Shown here: piece after piece, positions 15,932 through 22,254 of the stretch
How the letters are laid out: each line of letters opens with the position of its first letter
How positions within the stretch are numbered: the first letter of the stretch is position 1
Origin: Bordetella parapertussis
GTDB taxonomy: Bacteria; Pseudomonadota; Gammaproteobacteria; Burkholderiales; Burkholderiaceae_B
Direction: 5' to 3'
DNA: 22,831 bases
Assembly (NCBI GenBank): GCA_945911685.1
Contig: CAMEAW010000038.1
Location: 1-22,831 of the forward strand
Translations under genes and position numbers: made by a program
Notes under the pieces: generated by a model
Told to the model about the DNA's origin: nothing
Database searches by the model: none
What the model saw: only the letters and a program-made list of their open reading frames with translations

Positions 15932-16600
15932 ATAAAGTTTCGCCGCCTCTTTTGCCTCGACGAGCCTCGTGGCCTGCAGTGGCACAAGTTTCTGTGTCAG
16001 GGCTTCAAGAATTTTTACATCAGCCGTATCGGGGTGACCGCAATTGAAAGGCGGCGCGGGGTTGTATTCGATCACTAATTGAATGGTTTTTGCTGCGTCT
16101 TCACCAACAACCTCGGCGGCAATGGCCAAGGCAAAATCAATACCTGCTGTCACGCCGCCACCCGTAATACGGTTGCGATCAACTACCACGCGGTCGCGCG
16201 AGATGATTGCACCGAAGTGTGGCAATAGGTCTAGAGAGGTCCAATGCGTGGTGGCACGATAACCTTGTAACAAACCAGCCGCGCCGAGCACCAATGAACC
16301 AGTGCAAACTGAGGTCACGTACTTTGCGTGTTGCGCTTGCGCACGAATAAACTCGAGTACCGCACGATCCTTCATCAAGGCACTCACCCCATGCCCACCG
16401 GGTATAAAAATCAAATCAAGTGCTGGCACATCGTCGATCGTAAAGTCTGGCAGAAATTTCAAACCACCTTTCGCTACGACAGGCTGCAAGGTCTGAGCAA
16501 TAATCTTGACCTCACACCCTGGCATTTTTGAAAACACTTCATAGGGCCCAGTAAAGTCCAGTTGCGTCATGTCGTGGAAAATTAACATGCCAATAATCAT
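15926..16600 (-). CDS. DJ-1/PfpI-family protein, isonitrile hydratase-like
   Basis: A 224-residue DJ-1/PfpI-superfamily protein. The nucleophile-elbow cysteine is Cys99 in SVCTGSLVLGAAGLL, and Asp15 (MTQLDFTGPYEVF) and Thr100 match the residues I recall as essential in Pseudomonas isonitrile hydratase InhA (Asp17, Cys101, Thr102). ATTHWTSLDLL, the following ITGGGVTAGIDFAL and the C-terminal VIEYNPAPPF also match that branch. If the function holds, it hydrates isonitriles to N-substituted formamides in the cytoplasm; many relatives have unknown roles. I chose the ATG at 16600 because GGAG lies 7 bp ahead and the protein then starts with the conserved MIIGMLIF strand; earlier in-frame ATGs add unrelated sequence. 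A near-consensus promoter drives it, with three 10-bp repeats over its predicted transcription start. Confidence 0.9.
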   Translation of the reverse strand: MIIGMLIFHDMTQLDFTGPYEVFSKMPGCEVKIIAQTLQPVVAKGGLKFLPDFTIDDVPALDLIFIPGGHGVSALMKDRAVLEFIRAQAQHAKYVTSVCTGSLVLGAAGLLQGYRATTHWTSLDLLPHFGAIISRDRVVVDRNRITGGGVTAGIDFALAIAAEVVGEDAAKTIQLVIEYNPAPPFNCGHPDTADVKILEALTQKLVPLQATRLVEAKEAAKLYC

Positions 16601-16617
16601 GGTTGACTCCGAGTCTA

Positions 16618-16647
16618 AGTGTTGATGAGTGTTAATAAGTGTTGACG
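16618..16647. repeat. Three tandem 10-bp repeats AGTGTTRAYR, candidate operator
   Basis: AGTGTTGATG, AGTGTTAATA and AGTGTTGACG sit end to end at 16618, 16628 and 16638, an exact 10-bp period and therefore helically phased. They lie just downstream of the minus-strand -10 element (16649-16654), covering the predicted start point and leader of the DJ-1 gene, and just upstream of a TATAAT on the plus strand. This is a typical place for repressor binding. The TGTTGAT core also recurs in the 20-bp array at 13434-13525. Confidence 0.7.
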
Positions 16648-16648
16648 C

Positions 16649-16677
16649 ACTATAATGAGGCATAAAATCAATGTCAA
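16649..16677 (-). promoter_or_regulatory. Near-consensus sigma70 promoter for the DJ-1/isonitrile-hydratase-like gene
   Basis: On the minus strand, TTGACA (16672-16677, perfect -35) is followed after 17 bp by TATAGT (16649-16654, five of six). The predicted transcription start near 16642 gives a leader of about 42 nt to the ATG at 16600. It lies in the divergent gap with the Bug receptor. The opposite strand has TATAAT at 16651-16656 but no matching -35, so plus-strand transcription may need an activator or another promoter. Confidence 0.65.
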
Positions 16678-16700
16678 TCGATAAAAATGGAGACAGCACA

Positions 16701-17669
16701 ATGTATGCACGCATCCTCACAGCGCTAGTGGCTACCGTCATGTCAGGGCTGATTTACACCGCCCAAGCCCAAGACTTTCCAACCAAGCCCTTAAAAATGG
16801 TGATTCCGTTTCCACCGGGCGGCGCCGGTGACATCACAACGCGCATTCTTGCTGACACGATGTCAAAAGGCTTGGGCCAGCCCGTGATCGTTGATAACCG
16901 TCCAGGTGCTGGTGCAGTGACTGGATACGAGTTTGCTGCACGTGCGCCGGGTGATGGCTACACCATACTGGTCGTGTTTCCAAGCTTCGTGATCAATCCT
17001 GCGATACGAACAGGTTTGTCTTACGACCCCATCAAAGATTTTGCAGCGGTTGGCCAGGCGATGTGGTTACCGATGGCCATTGCTGTCGGCATGAACGTAC
17101 CTGCCACGACAATCAAAGAACTGATCGCATTGGCACGTACTAAGCCTGGCGAAATCGCTTACGGAACGCCCGGCGTAGGCACGACACATCATGTTGCAAC
17201 CGAAATGTTCAGGCTCGCCGTCGGGATCAATATTTTTCATGCGCCCTATGCTGGCGGCGTTCCTGCCTTGACAGCGATCGCTGGCGGACACCTTCCTATG
17301 GCAGTCACCAATGTCACTGAGGCTGCGCCTTTTGCAAAAAGCGGTAGAGTTCGCGTGCTAGCGGTAACGTCTGCTGAACGCGCAGCTGCCTTACCCGAGG
17401 TTCCCACCTTACGAGAACTGGGCTACCCCGAACTCGAAGCGACAAACTGGAGCGGACTGGTTGTACCAAAAGGCACACCAGCCGCTGTGATCGCTCGTTT
17501 AAACGCAGAGTTGGTGCGAGCACTCAATAACAACGACGTACAAGAGAAATTCAAAGCTAATGATATGTTTCCATTACCTGGCACTCCGCAACAATTTGCT
17601 GCGATGCTTCAAGCTGAGGCGCTACGTTTTGCGAAAGTCGCAAAAGAGGCTGGCGTTAAGGCTGACTAA
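16701..17669 (+). CDS. Bug/TctC-family periplasmic solute receptor (copy 3)
   Basis: A 322-residue Bug-family receptor with a signal peptide ending near residue 23 (IYTAQAQ). The mature part starts DFPTKPLKMVIPFPPGGAGD, followed by VIVDNRPGAGAVTGYEFAA, GDGYTILVV, FHAPYAGGVPALTAIAGGHL and VVPKGTPAAVIARLNAEL. The family-typical HxPYxG loop reads HAPYAG, a small variation. The start at 16701 is chosen because GGAG lies 8 bp upstream and the signal peptide then begins correctly (MYARILTALV); an in-frame ATG at 16671 would add ten residues. It is divergent from the DJ-1 gene, with shared control sequences between them, so the two may respond to the same signal. No transporter membrane genes adjoin it. 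Confidence 0.95.
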   Translation: MYARILTALVATVMSGLIYTAQAQDFPTKPLKMVIPFPPGGAGDITTRILADTMSKGLGQPVIVDNRPGAGAVTGYEFAARAPGDGYTILVVFPSFVINPAIRTGLSYDPIKDFAAVGQAMWLPMAIAVGMNVPATTIKELIALARTKPGEIAYGTPGVGTTHHVATEMFRLAVGINIFHAPYAGGVPALTAIAGGHLPMAVTNVTEAAPFAKSGRVRVLAVTSAERAAALPEVPTLRELGYPELEATNWSGLVVPKGTPAAVIARLNAELVRALNNNDVQEKFKANDMFPLPGTPQQFAAMLQAEALRFAKVAKEAGVKAD

Positions 17670-17678
17670 AGCCAGCCT
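17647..17678 (+). terminator. Stem-loop spanning the Bug copy 3 stop codon
   Basis: AGGCTGGC (17647-17654) and GCCAGCCT (17671-17678) are perfect 8-bp complements around the stop codon at 17667-17669. An alternative shorter hairpin uses AGGCTG at 17659-17664 with the same right arm. There is no following T-run, so it would be a weak or Rho-assisted terminator, or an RNA-stabilising 3' structure. Confidence 0.35.
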
Positions 17679-17714
17679 ATGTGCTCGTCAAGCCATGTAT
17701 CTCGCGCGAATAGT

Positions 17715-17735
17715 CGTGGCGCAGAGATCGCCACG
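17715..17735. terminator. 7-bp perfect stem-loop between convergent genes
   Basis: CGTGGCG and CGCCACG flank a 7-nt loop in the 107-bp gap between the convergent Bug receptor and SGNH esterase genes. GC-rich and perfectly paired, it could end transcription from either side. Neither strand has a T-tract after it, so intrinsic termination is uncertain. Confidence 0.35.
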
Positions 17736-17776
17736 GCGTCGATCGAACCGTGATACAGCTAGGGCCGCAGGTCGGG

Positions 17777-19249
17777 TTAAGGCCGCTGAGTGAACAAACC
17801 CTTGCGTGGCACCGGAGATAACCCTTTTAGCCATCCCACAACTGAATGGGATTGAATCGAGGGAGTCGTTGTGACCTCAAGCGTTTTTATAGACGGTTCA
17901 TTCTTAAAACGCTCAAGCGCGTTTAAAAGGGATTGCGCAAATAATTCACCTTTGACCGCGTAACCCAGACCGGTCAAATGAACATTATCGGGGCTTGCGA
18001 GCCCGTAGGCTGTCCAAACTTTCATCGCACCTCGCCCACCGGCCACCCGGTACCAGTCATAAAACAAACAATCGTTTTCGAAGGCAAGCCGTCGAGTCAA
18101 GGTCGCGAAGTCAAGCGTCGAAGTTATATTTTTTCCTTTAACACTGAAGTCTTGTGCTGACGTCACCACAATTAATGCTTTCGGGTGCTTGGCTTTCACT
18201 CTTTGTATCGTCTGCACGATATTTTTTTCGATGTCAGGTGTAATGCTGTTGTAAGCGGCAAGATCGTTCGTGCCCCAATCAAGAACGATCAAATCTGGTG
18301 CAAGCAGCGCCGATTGCTCTTCAAAATATTTTTGACCTAACAACGCGCCATAGGTCGCACTGCCTACACCTAAGTTGTGATACAGCACACCCGGAGTCGC
18401 GTTTTCAATACTTACGCCGTGCACTTCAAAAAAACTATCACTCTTAGAGCGAGTGTTACGAATTTCGAAACGTAGGGTGTCAGATAGTTCAGGGAAATTC
18501 ATTTCGAGCATTTGTGTTTGAGGCGTAGCATTGCCACCTCGCACGAGGATATCGTGTACAAAATTACCCGACTGAACACGCAGGGTATACGTATCTGAAG
18601 TTGCGATGTAAAAAAACTTTACTCGCTTTTTTCCTGGTTCAGGTGTCGTAAAAAAATTCAAAGTAAAAGATGCATCCACTGAAGCGGTTCTGGCAACAAA
18701 GCCCGAAACACCAAGAGCTAGATTTGGTGGCAGCTGGCTGCTGTTAGCGGTTAACCACTCGCCCGTAAAGGTAGAGCGAAAGTCGTTTTGTGAATAGGTA
18801 TTAGCAATCGCGTAGGGAAACACCATCCCTCGACCTGCACTGCCACCAATGCTTTGCAAGCGACTGCGCGTAAGTTCGGCAGCGTAACCGCCCTGCACCA
18901 ACGAATCACCAAAATGTGCAACCGTAAAACCGTCTTTTTTTGCAGAAGCCCACTTCTGCTGCAATAGCTTTATCAACTTTGCGTCTTTAAACTCAAGGAC
19001 ATTGGTATCGGCAGTGACAGAACGATTAAGAGACCGCGCAGGTTCTCCCAAGACACTCCCAATCGTACGGCGCGTATAGGCCTGAGTCGATGGATTGCCA
19101 ACATATGTGTAAACGCGCTTGGGTGTAAGCCCAGTGCCAAATTCGTCTTGCGGTGTGAGCGGTGCGGTCGTGCAAGCCGCTAACAGCAACGTCAAGAAGA
19201 AGAGCGTACCTGAACGCATAGAAGGCGAGCGCAGTAGAAGACTAATCAT
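17777..19249 (-). CDS. SGNH/GDSL esterase lipoprotein, Ape1-like peptidoglycan O-acetylesterase candidate
   Basis: A 490-residue predicted lipoprotein: a hydrophobic N-terminus ends in the lipobox LLLAAC (Cys26). The SGNH catalytic blocks are all present. Block I is HFGDSLVQGG with Ser116, block II is the Gly near 294-296 (LGVGSATYG), block III is GTND at 326-329, and block V is DNVHLTGLGY with Asp421 and His424. Between blocks I and II about 100 residues (roughly 180-285) look beta-rich, like the carbohydrate-binding insertion of Neisseria Ape1, which removes O-acetyl groups from peptidoglycan so lytic transglycosylases can act. GRGMVFPYA after block I and GAMKVWTAYG before block V also recall Ape1. 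It likely acts in the periplasm, anchored to a membrane. The start may be 19249 or the ATG at residue 11. A good promoter lies upstream. Another acetylated-glycan substrate is possible. Confidence 0.85.
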   Translation of the reverse strand: MISLLLRSPSMRSGTLFFLTLLLAACTTAPLTPQDEFGTGLTPKRVYTYVGNPSTQAYTRRTIGSVLGEPARSLNRSVTADTNVLEFKDAKLIKLLQQKWASAKKDGFTVAHFGDSLVQGGYAAELTRSRLQSIGGSAGRGMVFPYAIANTYSQNDFRSTFTGEWLTANSSQLPPNLALGVSGFVARTASVDASFTLNFFTTPEPGKKRVKFFYIATSDTYTLRVQSGNFVHDILVRGGNATPQTQMLEMNFPELSDTLRFEIRNTRSKSDSFFEVHGVSIENATPGVLYHNLGVGSATYGALLGQKYFEEQSALLAPDLIVLDWGTNDLAAYNSITPDIEKNIVQTIQRVKAKHPKALIVVTSAQDFSVKGKNITSTLDFATLTRRLAFENDCLFYDWYRVAGGRGAMKVWTAYGLASPDNVHLTGLGYAVKGELFAQSLLNALERFKNEPSIKTLEVTTTPSIQSHSVVGWLKGLSPVPRKGLFTQRP

Positions 19250-19276
19250 AGGGACGAATTTTTCTTGAGAGTTATC

Positions 19277-19305
19277 TTGAGTCTAGCAGCCTATCAGATT
19301 ATCCT
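19277..19305 (+). promoter_or_regulatory. Possible sigma70 promoter for the alpha/beta hydrolase
   Basis: TTGAGT (19277-19282) and TATCCT (19300-19305) are exactly 17 bp apart on the plus strand, 55 bp before the hydrolase ATG at 19360. Each hexamer matches four of six bases. Its -10 overlaps the -10 of the divergent promoter on the other strand, so the two may compete for polymerase. Confidence 0.4.
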
Positions 19306-19326
19306 ACATAACATAATTTGTTTCAA
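19298..19326 (-). promoter_or_regulatory. Good sigma70 promoter for the SGNH esterase lipoprotein
   Basis: On the minus strand, TTGAAA (19321-19326) and GATAAT (19298-19303) are separated by the ideal 17 bp; each matches five of six consensus bases. The predicted start near 19291 leaves a leader of about 42 nt to the ATG at 19249. Confidence 0.55.
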
Positions 19327-19359
19327 ACATTCGGGTATAAGTTAAGGGCAACAGCAAAC

Positions 19360-20289
19360 ATGGCAAACAACGAAACGCAGGGCCAGACCAGGGATCTGTC
19401 TCACCCGAAGGGCGATTGGAATCGACACTACCTTGAGGTCGCTGGGGCAAGAATGCATTACATAGACGAAGGTCAAGGCCTACCAATTTTCTTGTTGCAC
19501 GGCTGGCCTGAGTTTTGGTGGACATGGCACCGTAACCTCACAGTGTTATCTAAAGACTTTAGGGTGGTGGTGCCTGACCTTCGCGGTTTTGGACAAAGTG
19601 CGATTACGCCTGATGCAAACTCTGGCCCAACCACCGCAGAGATTCACGCTGAAGACATCATTGCACTTGCTGATTCGCTGGGCATTCAACGCTTTGGTAT
19701 CGTCTCACACGATGTCGGCGCTTATGTGGCCCAACAGTTGACCAGAAAGTGGCCCGAGCGTGTGGCTGGCTTGTTTTTCTTTAATGCCCCCTACCCAGGT
19801 GTTGGACGACGCTGGGTTCAGGCGCGTCATGTACAAGAAATCTGGTACCAGTCGTTTAATCAACTACCGTGGGCTGCCAAATTAGTTGGCTACGATCGCA
19901 ACACCTGCCGCCTTTACTTTGAAAATATGTTGAGCCATTGGGCGCATGATCCAAATGCTTTTACCGAGCAACTTGAACACTGGATCGATAACTTCATGCA
20001 GCCTGGCAACCTAGAAGGTGGCTTCGCGTGGTACGCCGCCAATCACGCCTCTCGTATCGCGTTGATTGAGAACGGCGCTCCCGTGTTACCAAAAATTACG
20101 GTACCAAGTCAATTTTTTTGGGGCCGTCACGATCCGGTGCTTTTATGCGACTGGGTCGACCGGCTTGCGGATTACTTCGAAAACCCCATCGTCGAGATCG
20201 CTGAAAACGCAGGGCACTTTGTGCATTTTGAACAAGCGGCATCTGCGAACCAACGGATCAAGGCGTTTTTTCAGTCGATGTCAGTCTAA
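19360..20289 (+). CDS. Alpha/beta hydrolase, epoxide hydrolase/haloacetate dehalogenase type
   Basis: A 309-residue alpha/beta hydrolase. The oxyanion motif HGWP is at 47-50, VPDLRGFGQS near 71-80, and the nucleophile elbow SHDVGAYVA has Asp118 instead of Ser. The acid candidate is Asp258 (GRHDPVL) and the base His286 (AGHFVHFE). An Asp nucleophile with HGxP points to epoxide hydrolase or haloacid/haloalkane dehalogenase chemistry through an alkyl-enzyme ester, rather than ordinary ester cleavage. There is no signal peptide, so it is cytoplasmic. ATG 19360 is preferred to the in-frame TTG at 19318, since AAGGG lies upstream of it and the added residues are not family-like. A cupin gene follows after 156 bp on the same strand. 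The natural substrate is unknown. Confidence 0.9.
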   Translation: MANNETQGQTRDLSHPKGDWNRHYLEVAGARMHYIDEGQGLPIFLLHGWPEFWWTWHRNLTVLSKDFRVVVPDLRGFGQSAITPDANSGPTTAEIHAEDIIALADSLGIQRFGIVSHDVGAYVAQQLTRKWPERVAGLFFFNAPYPGVGRRWVQARHVQEIWYQSFNQLPWAAKLVGYDRNTCRLYFENMLSHWAHDPNAFTEQLEHWIDNFMQPGNLEGGFAWYAANHASRIALIENGAPVLPKITVPSQFFWGRHDPVLLCDWVDRLADYFENPIVEIAENAGHFVHFEQAASANQRIKAFFQSMSV

Positions 20290-20445
20290 GAACAAGTGCG
20301 CAGACCGAAAGCCTAGTTTGAGTCGAGAAGATTGTTTTTGCCATGATTGTCTAATGATCTGCAGCCATGCGTAAACCCTCGGCGTGTTAGATTATGGCAA
20401 CACCACATAAAAAATATTCGCTGATAAGCGACTTAAGGGATAAAT

Positions 20446-20868
20446 ATGAATGCAGCTGAAGCCGCGCTAAGACCCAAAGTGCCAGAAGGATGGCTAGACC
20501 CGCAAAAATTACCGGCACACTTAAAATCGACATTAGTTGATCCAGCCAAGATGGAGTGGGTGCCCTCTAAATTTCCTGGTATCAGTTCGAAGGTGTTGTT
20601 TGCAGATCCTGCCTCGGGCGTATCGAGCATCCTTTTCAAAATGGAACCTGGTGCGATTGTGCCCTTACACGAGCACGCAGCGCTTGAACAAACTTGGATT
20701 ATTGAAGGCAGCCTTGTCGACTTAGATGGGGCAGCGTCAGCCGGTCAGTTTGTTTGGCGTCCGGGTGGCAACGTACACCAAGCCTACTCACCTAATGGCG
20801 CCGTGTTGTTAGGGATGTTTATGAAACCTAATATCTTTGCCAATGGCACTGAGTTTTATGTCGAATAG
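20446..20868 (+). CDS. Small single-domain cupin (ChrR-like)
   Basis: A 140-residue protein with one cupin barrel. Motif 1 supplies metal ligands His75, His77 and Glu81 (HEHAALEQTWIIEGSL), and motif 2 supplies His111 (GGNVHQAYSPNG). The N-terminal 40 residues are outside the barrel. The pattern resembles the C-terminal cupin of ChrR-type anti-sigma factors and small acetylacetone-cleaving-type cupins, but the zinc-binding anti-sigma domain of ChrR is missing, so it is more likely an enzyme or metabolite-binding protein. A good ribosome-binding site (AAGGG) precedes the ATG. It sits between an Asp-nucleophile hydrolase and a Bug receptor 62 bp downstream, probably sharing transcription with the receptor. 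Function not known. Confidence 0.85.
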   Translation: MNAAEAALRPKVPEGWLDPQKLPAHLKSTLVDPAKMEWVPSKFPGISSKVLFADPASGVSSILFKMEPGAIVPLHEHAALEQTWIIEGSLVDLDGAASAGQFVWRPGGNVHQAYSPNGAVLLGMFMKPNIFANGTEFYVE

Positions 20869-20899
20869 GGTCGAAGGCCTGTCGAAGGCCTGAAACCCT
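20867..20899 (+). terminator. Stem-loop made of duplicated GTCGAAGGCCT at the cupin stop
   Basis: The 11-bp sequence GTCGAAGGCCT is repeated in tandem at 20870-20880 and 20881-20891. Because AGGCCT is self-complementary, the two copies pair across a 5-nt loop, and AGGGT (20867-20871) pairs with ACCCT (20895-20899) outside a 3x3 internal loop. The structure begins inside the cupin stop codon. With no T-run it may attenuate read-through to the receptor or stabilise the upstream message rather than terminate fully. Confidence 0.4.
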
Positions 20900-20930
20900 T
20901 CACTATTTTCTACAAACAAAGATAAACAGT

Positions 20931-21911
20931 ATGAAACGCTTCCGCCAAATTCTTAGTTCACTCGCTGCCATAGCAAGCGCATTTGCGTTTGGTAGCGCTG
21001 CCGTCGCCGATACCTACCCATCAAGGGCGATTAAAGTCATCGTGCCTTATGCCCCAGGCGGCGGGGCCGATTCATTTGCGCGTCTTTCGGCGCCCGAGCT
21101 TGAAAAGATCTTGGGCGCGCAATTGATTATTGAAAACATGGCGGGCGCAAACTCAGCGATCGGCGCGCAGGCGATGGCCAGAGCCAAGCCCGACGGGTAC
21201 ACGCTACTGTTCACGACAGACTCTACGGCAGTGGCGAATCCTTTACTTTACAAAAATCTGTCTTATAAAGCCGAAGATCTTGTTTCAGTCGGCACACTCA
21301 ACGAGGTCGCACTTGGCATTGTCATCGCCGATAGCCTGCCGATTAAAACCTTCAAAGAACTTGTTGAATACACCAAATCGTACAAGGGCAACCTTGCCTA
21401 TGGCTCTTATGGGCTAGGCAGTCAAGCCCACATGATGGGCGAGGCCTACAACAAGTTGACCAACTCTACGCTCGTGCACGTGCCGTACAAAGGCGCCGCA
21501 CCGGCAGTGACCGATGTCATGGCTGGCCAGGTACTGTTTACTTTTCCTGCGTTGATCACTGTGCGTGGCAATCTTCAGGCCCAAAAAATACGGATGCTTG
21601 CCGTCACAAGCAGCGCCCGGTTACCCACCCTGCCCGACGTACCAACGTTCAAAGAGCTAGGCTACGAAAAGATGTCAGTCGGTGCTTGGTATGGCTTCTT
21701 TGCACCAAAAGACACCCCCACTGCCGTAATAATGAAATTCAATACAGCCTTAGCCTCTTTACTTCAAGACAAAGTTTTTGTCGATAAACTAATCGAAAGA
21801 GGTGCGATCCCATTAAGCAATACGCCTGAGCAAATGCGCGCTTTAATCGAGAAAGAAAAAAAATTCACCGCTGAAGTCTTAGTGTTGACGAACATTAAAG
21901 TCGACGAATAA
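20931..21911 (+). CDS. Bug/TctC-family periplasmic solute receptor (copy 4)
   Basis: A 326-residue Bug-family receptor. The signal peptide ends near residue 26 (FGSAAVA). The mature protein begins DTYPSRAIKVIVPYAPGGGAD, followed by LIIENMAGANSAIGAQAMA, KPDGYTLLF, VHVPYKGAAPAVTDVMAGQV and FFAPKDTPTAVIMKFNTAL. Where most relatives have EN(K/R)PGA, this one has ENMAGA in the loop near the ligand pocket. The ribosome-binding site is poor, so translation may depend on the upstream cupin transcript. A GC-rich hairpin follows the stop. The fourth receptor in 23 kb without TctA or TctB beside it; the ligand is unknown. Confidence 0.95.
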   Translation: MKRFRQILSSLAAIASAFAFGSAAVADTYPSRAIKVIVPYAPGGGADSFARLSAPELEKILGAQLIIENMAGANSAIGAQAMARAKPDGYTLLFTTDSTAVANPLLYKNLSYKAEDLVSVGTLNEVALGIVIADSLPIKTFKELVEYTKSYKGNLAYGSYGLGSQAHMMGEAYNKLTNSTLVHVPYKGAAPAVTDVMAGQVLFTFPALITVRGNLQAQKIRMLAVTSSARLPTLPDVPTFKELGYEKMSVGAWYGFFAPKDTPTAVIMKFNTALASLLQDKVFVDKLIERGAIPLSNTPEQMRALIEKEKKFTAEVLVLTNIKVDE

Positions 21912-21928
21912 GCCTAATCTGATGCGCT

Positions 21929-21950
21929 GAGAGCCGCCTTAGGCGGCCTC
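21929..21950 (+). terminator. GC-rich stem-loop after Bug copy 4
   Basis: GCCGCC-TTA-GGCGGC forms a perfect 6-bp stem with a 3-nt loop, extended by GAG/CTC across one bulged A. It lies 18 bp after the stop codon. The stem is strong, but the following bases are not T-rich, so this is a probable terminator of the cupin-receptor unit, not a textbook one. Confidence 0.55.
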
Positions 21951-22254
21951 CTGCGAGATAGCTGCTGTCTTAATTGCGTCGCTAGACGCGCACTCAAGTC
22001 AAAAAATATAGCCGTGGCTACTGAGTCGCTAAACCAGCATTAAAAACATTTTTCCCGCTGATACTTGAGCAGTCGTTTCTGCCATTCAAACATAACGATG
22101 CGCGTTTGTTATAAAAATACATCATCTGTTTGTTGTAAAACAGCTCAGTCCAACGGTTCATTAACTCAACATCCACTTCGGGCGCAAAGCGCGGTATCCA
22201 TTCGCGTAAGCGCGTTGTGCTTTCAACACGAAGAATTACACCGCTACCCAAACC
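21951..22254. other. Intergenic stretch before the SRAP gene
   Basis: No gene is supported here. It is relatively AT-rich in the middle and holds the paired repeats described at 22104-22143. A minus-strand reading frame (22018-22284) crosses it and overlaps the SRAP start, but has no ribosome-binding site or recognisable domain. No consensus LexA box (CTGT-N8-ACAG) is seen, although SRAP genes are sometimes SOS-linked. Confidence 0.5.
22104..22143. promoter_or_regulatory. Direct and inverted repeats upstream of SRAP, candidate operator
   Basis: GTTTGTTATAAAA (22104-22116) and GTTTGTTGTAAAA (22128-22140) are 12/13 identical and start 24 bp apart. The second copy is part of an inverted repeat, CTGTTT-N6-AAACAG (22126-22143). 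The arms resemble a LexA half-site, CTGT...ACAG, but with 10 instead of 8 bases between. The group lies about 110-150 bp before the SRAP ATG. Confidence 0.35.

Noticed and set aside
22126..22143. LexA (SOS) box upstream of SRAP
   Set aside because: CTGT and ACAG are separated by 10 bases rather than the 8 of the standard site, so it is listed only as a generic inverted repeat.
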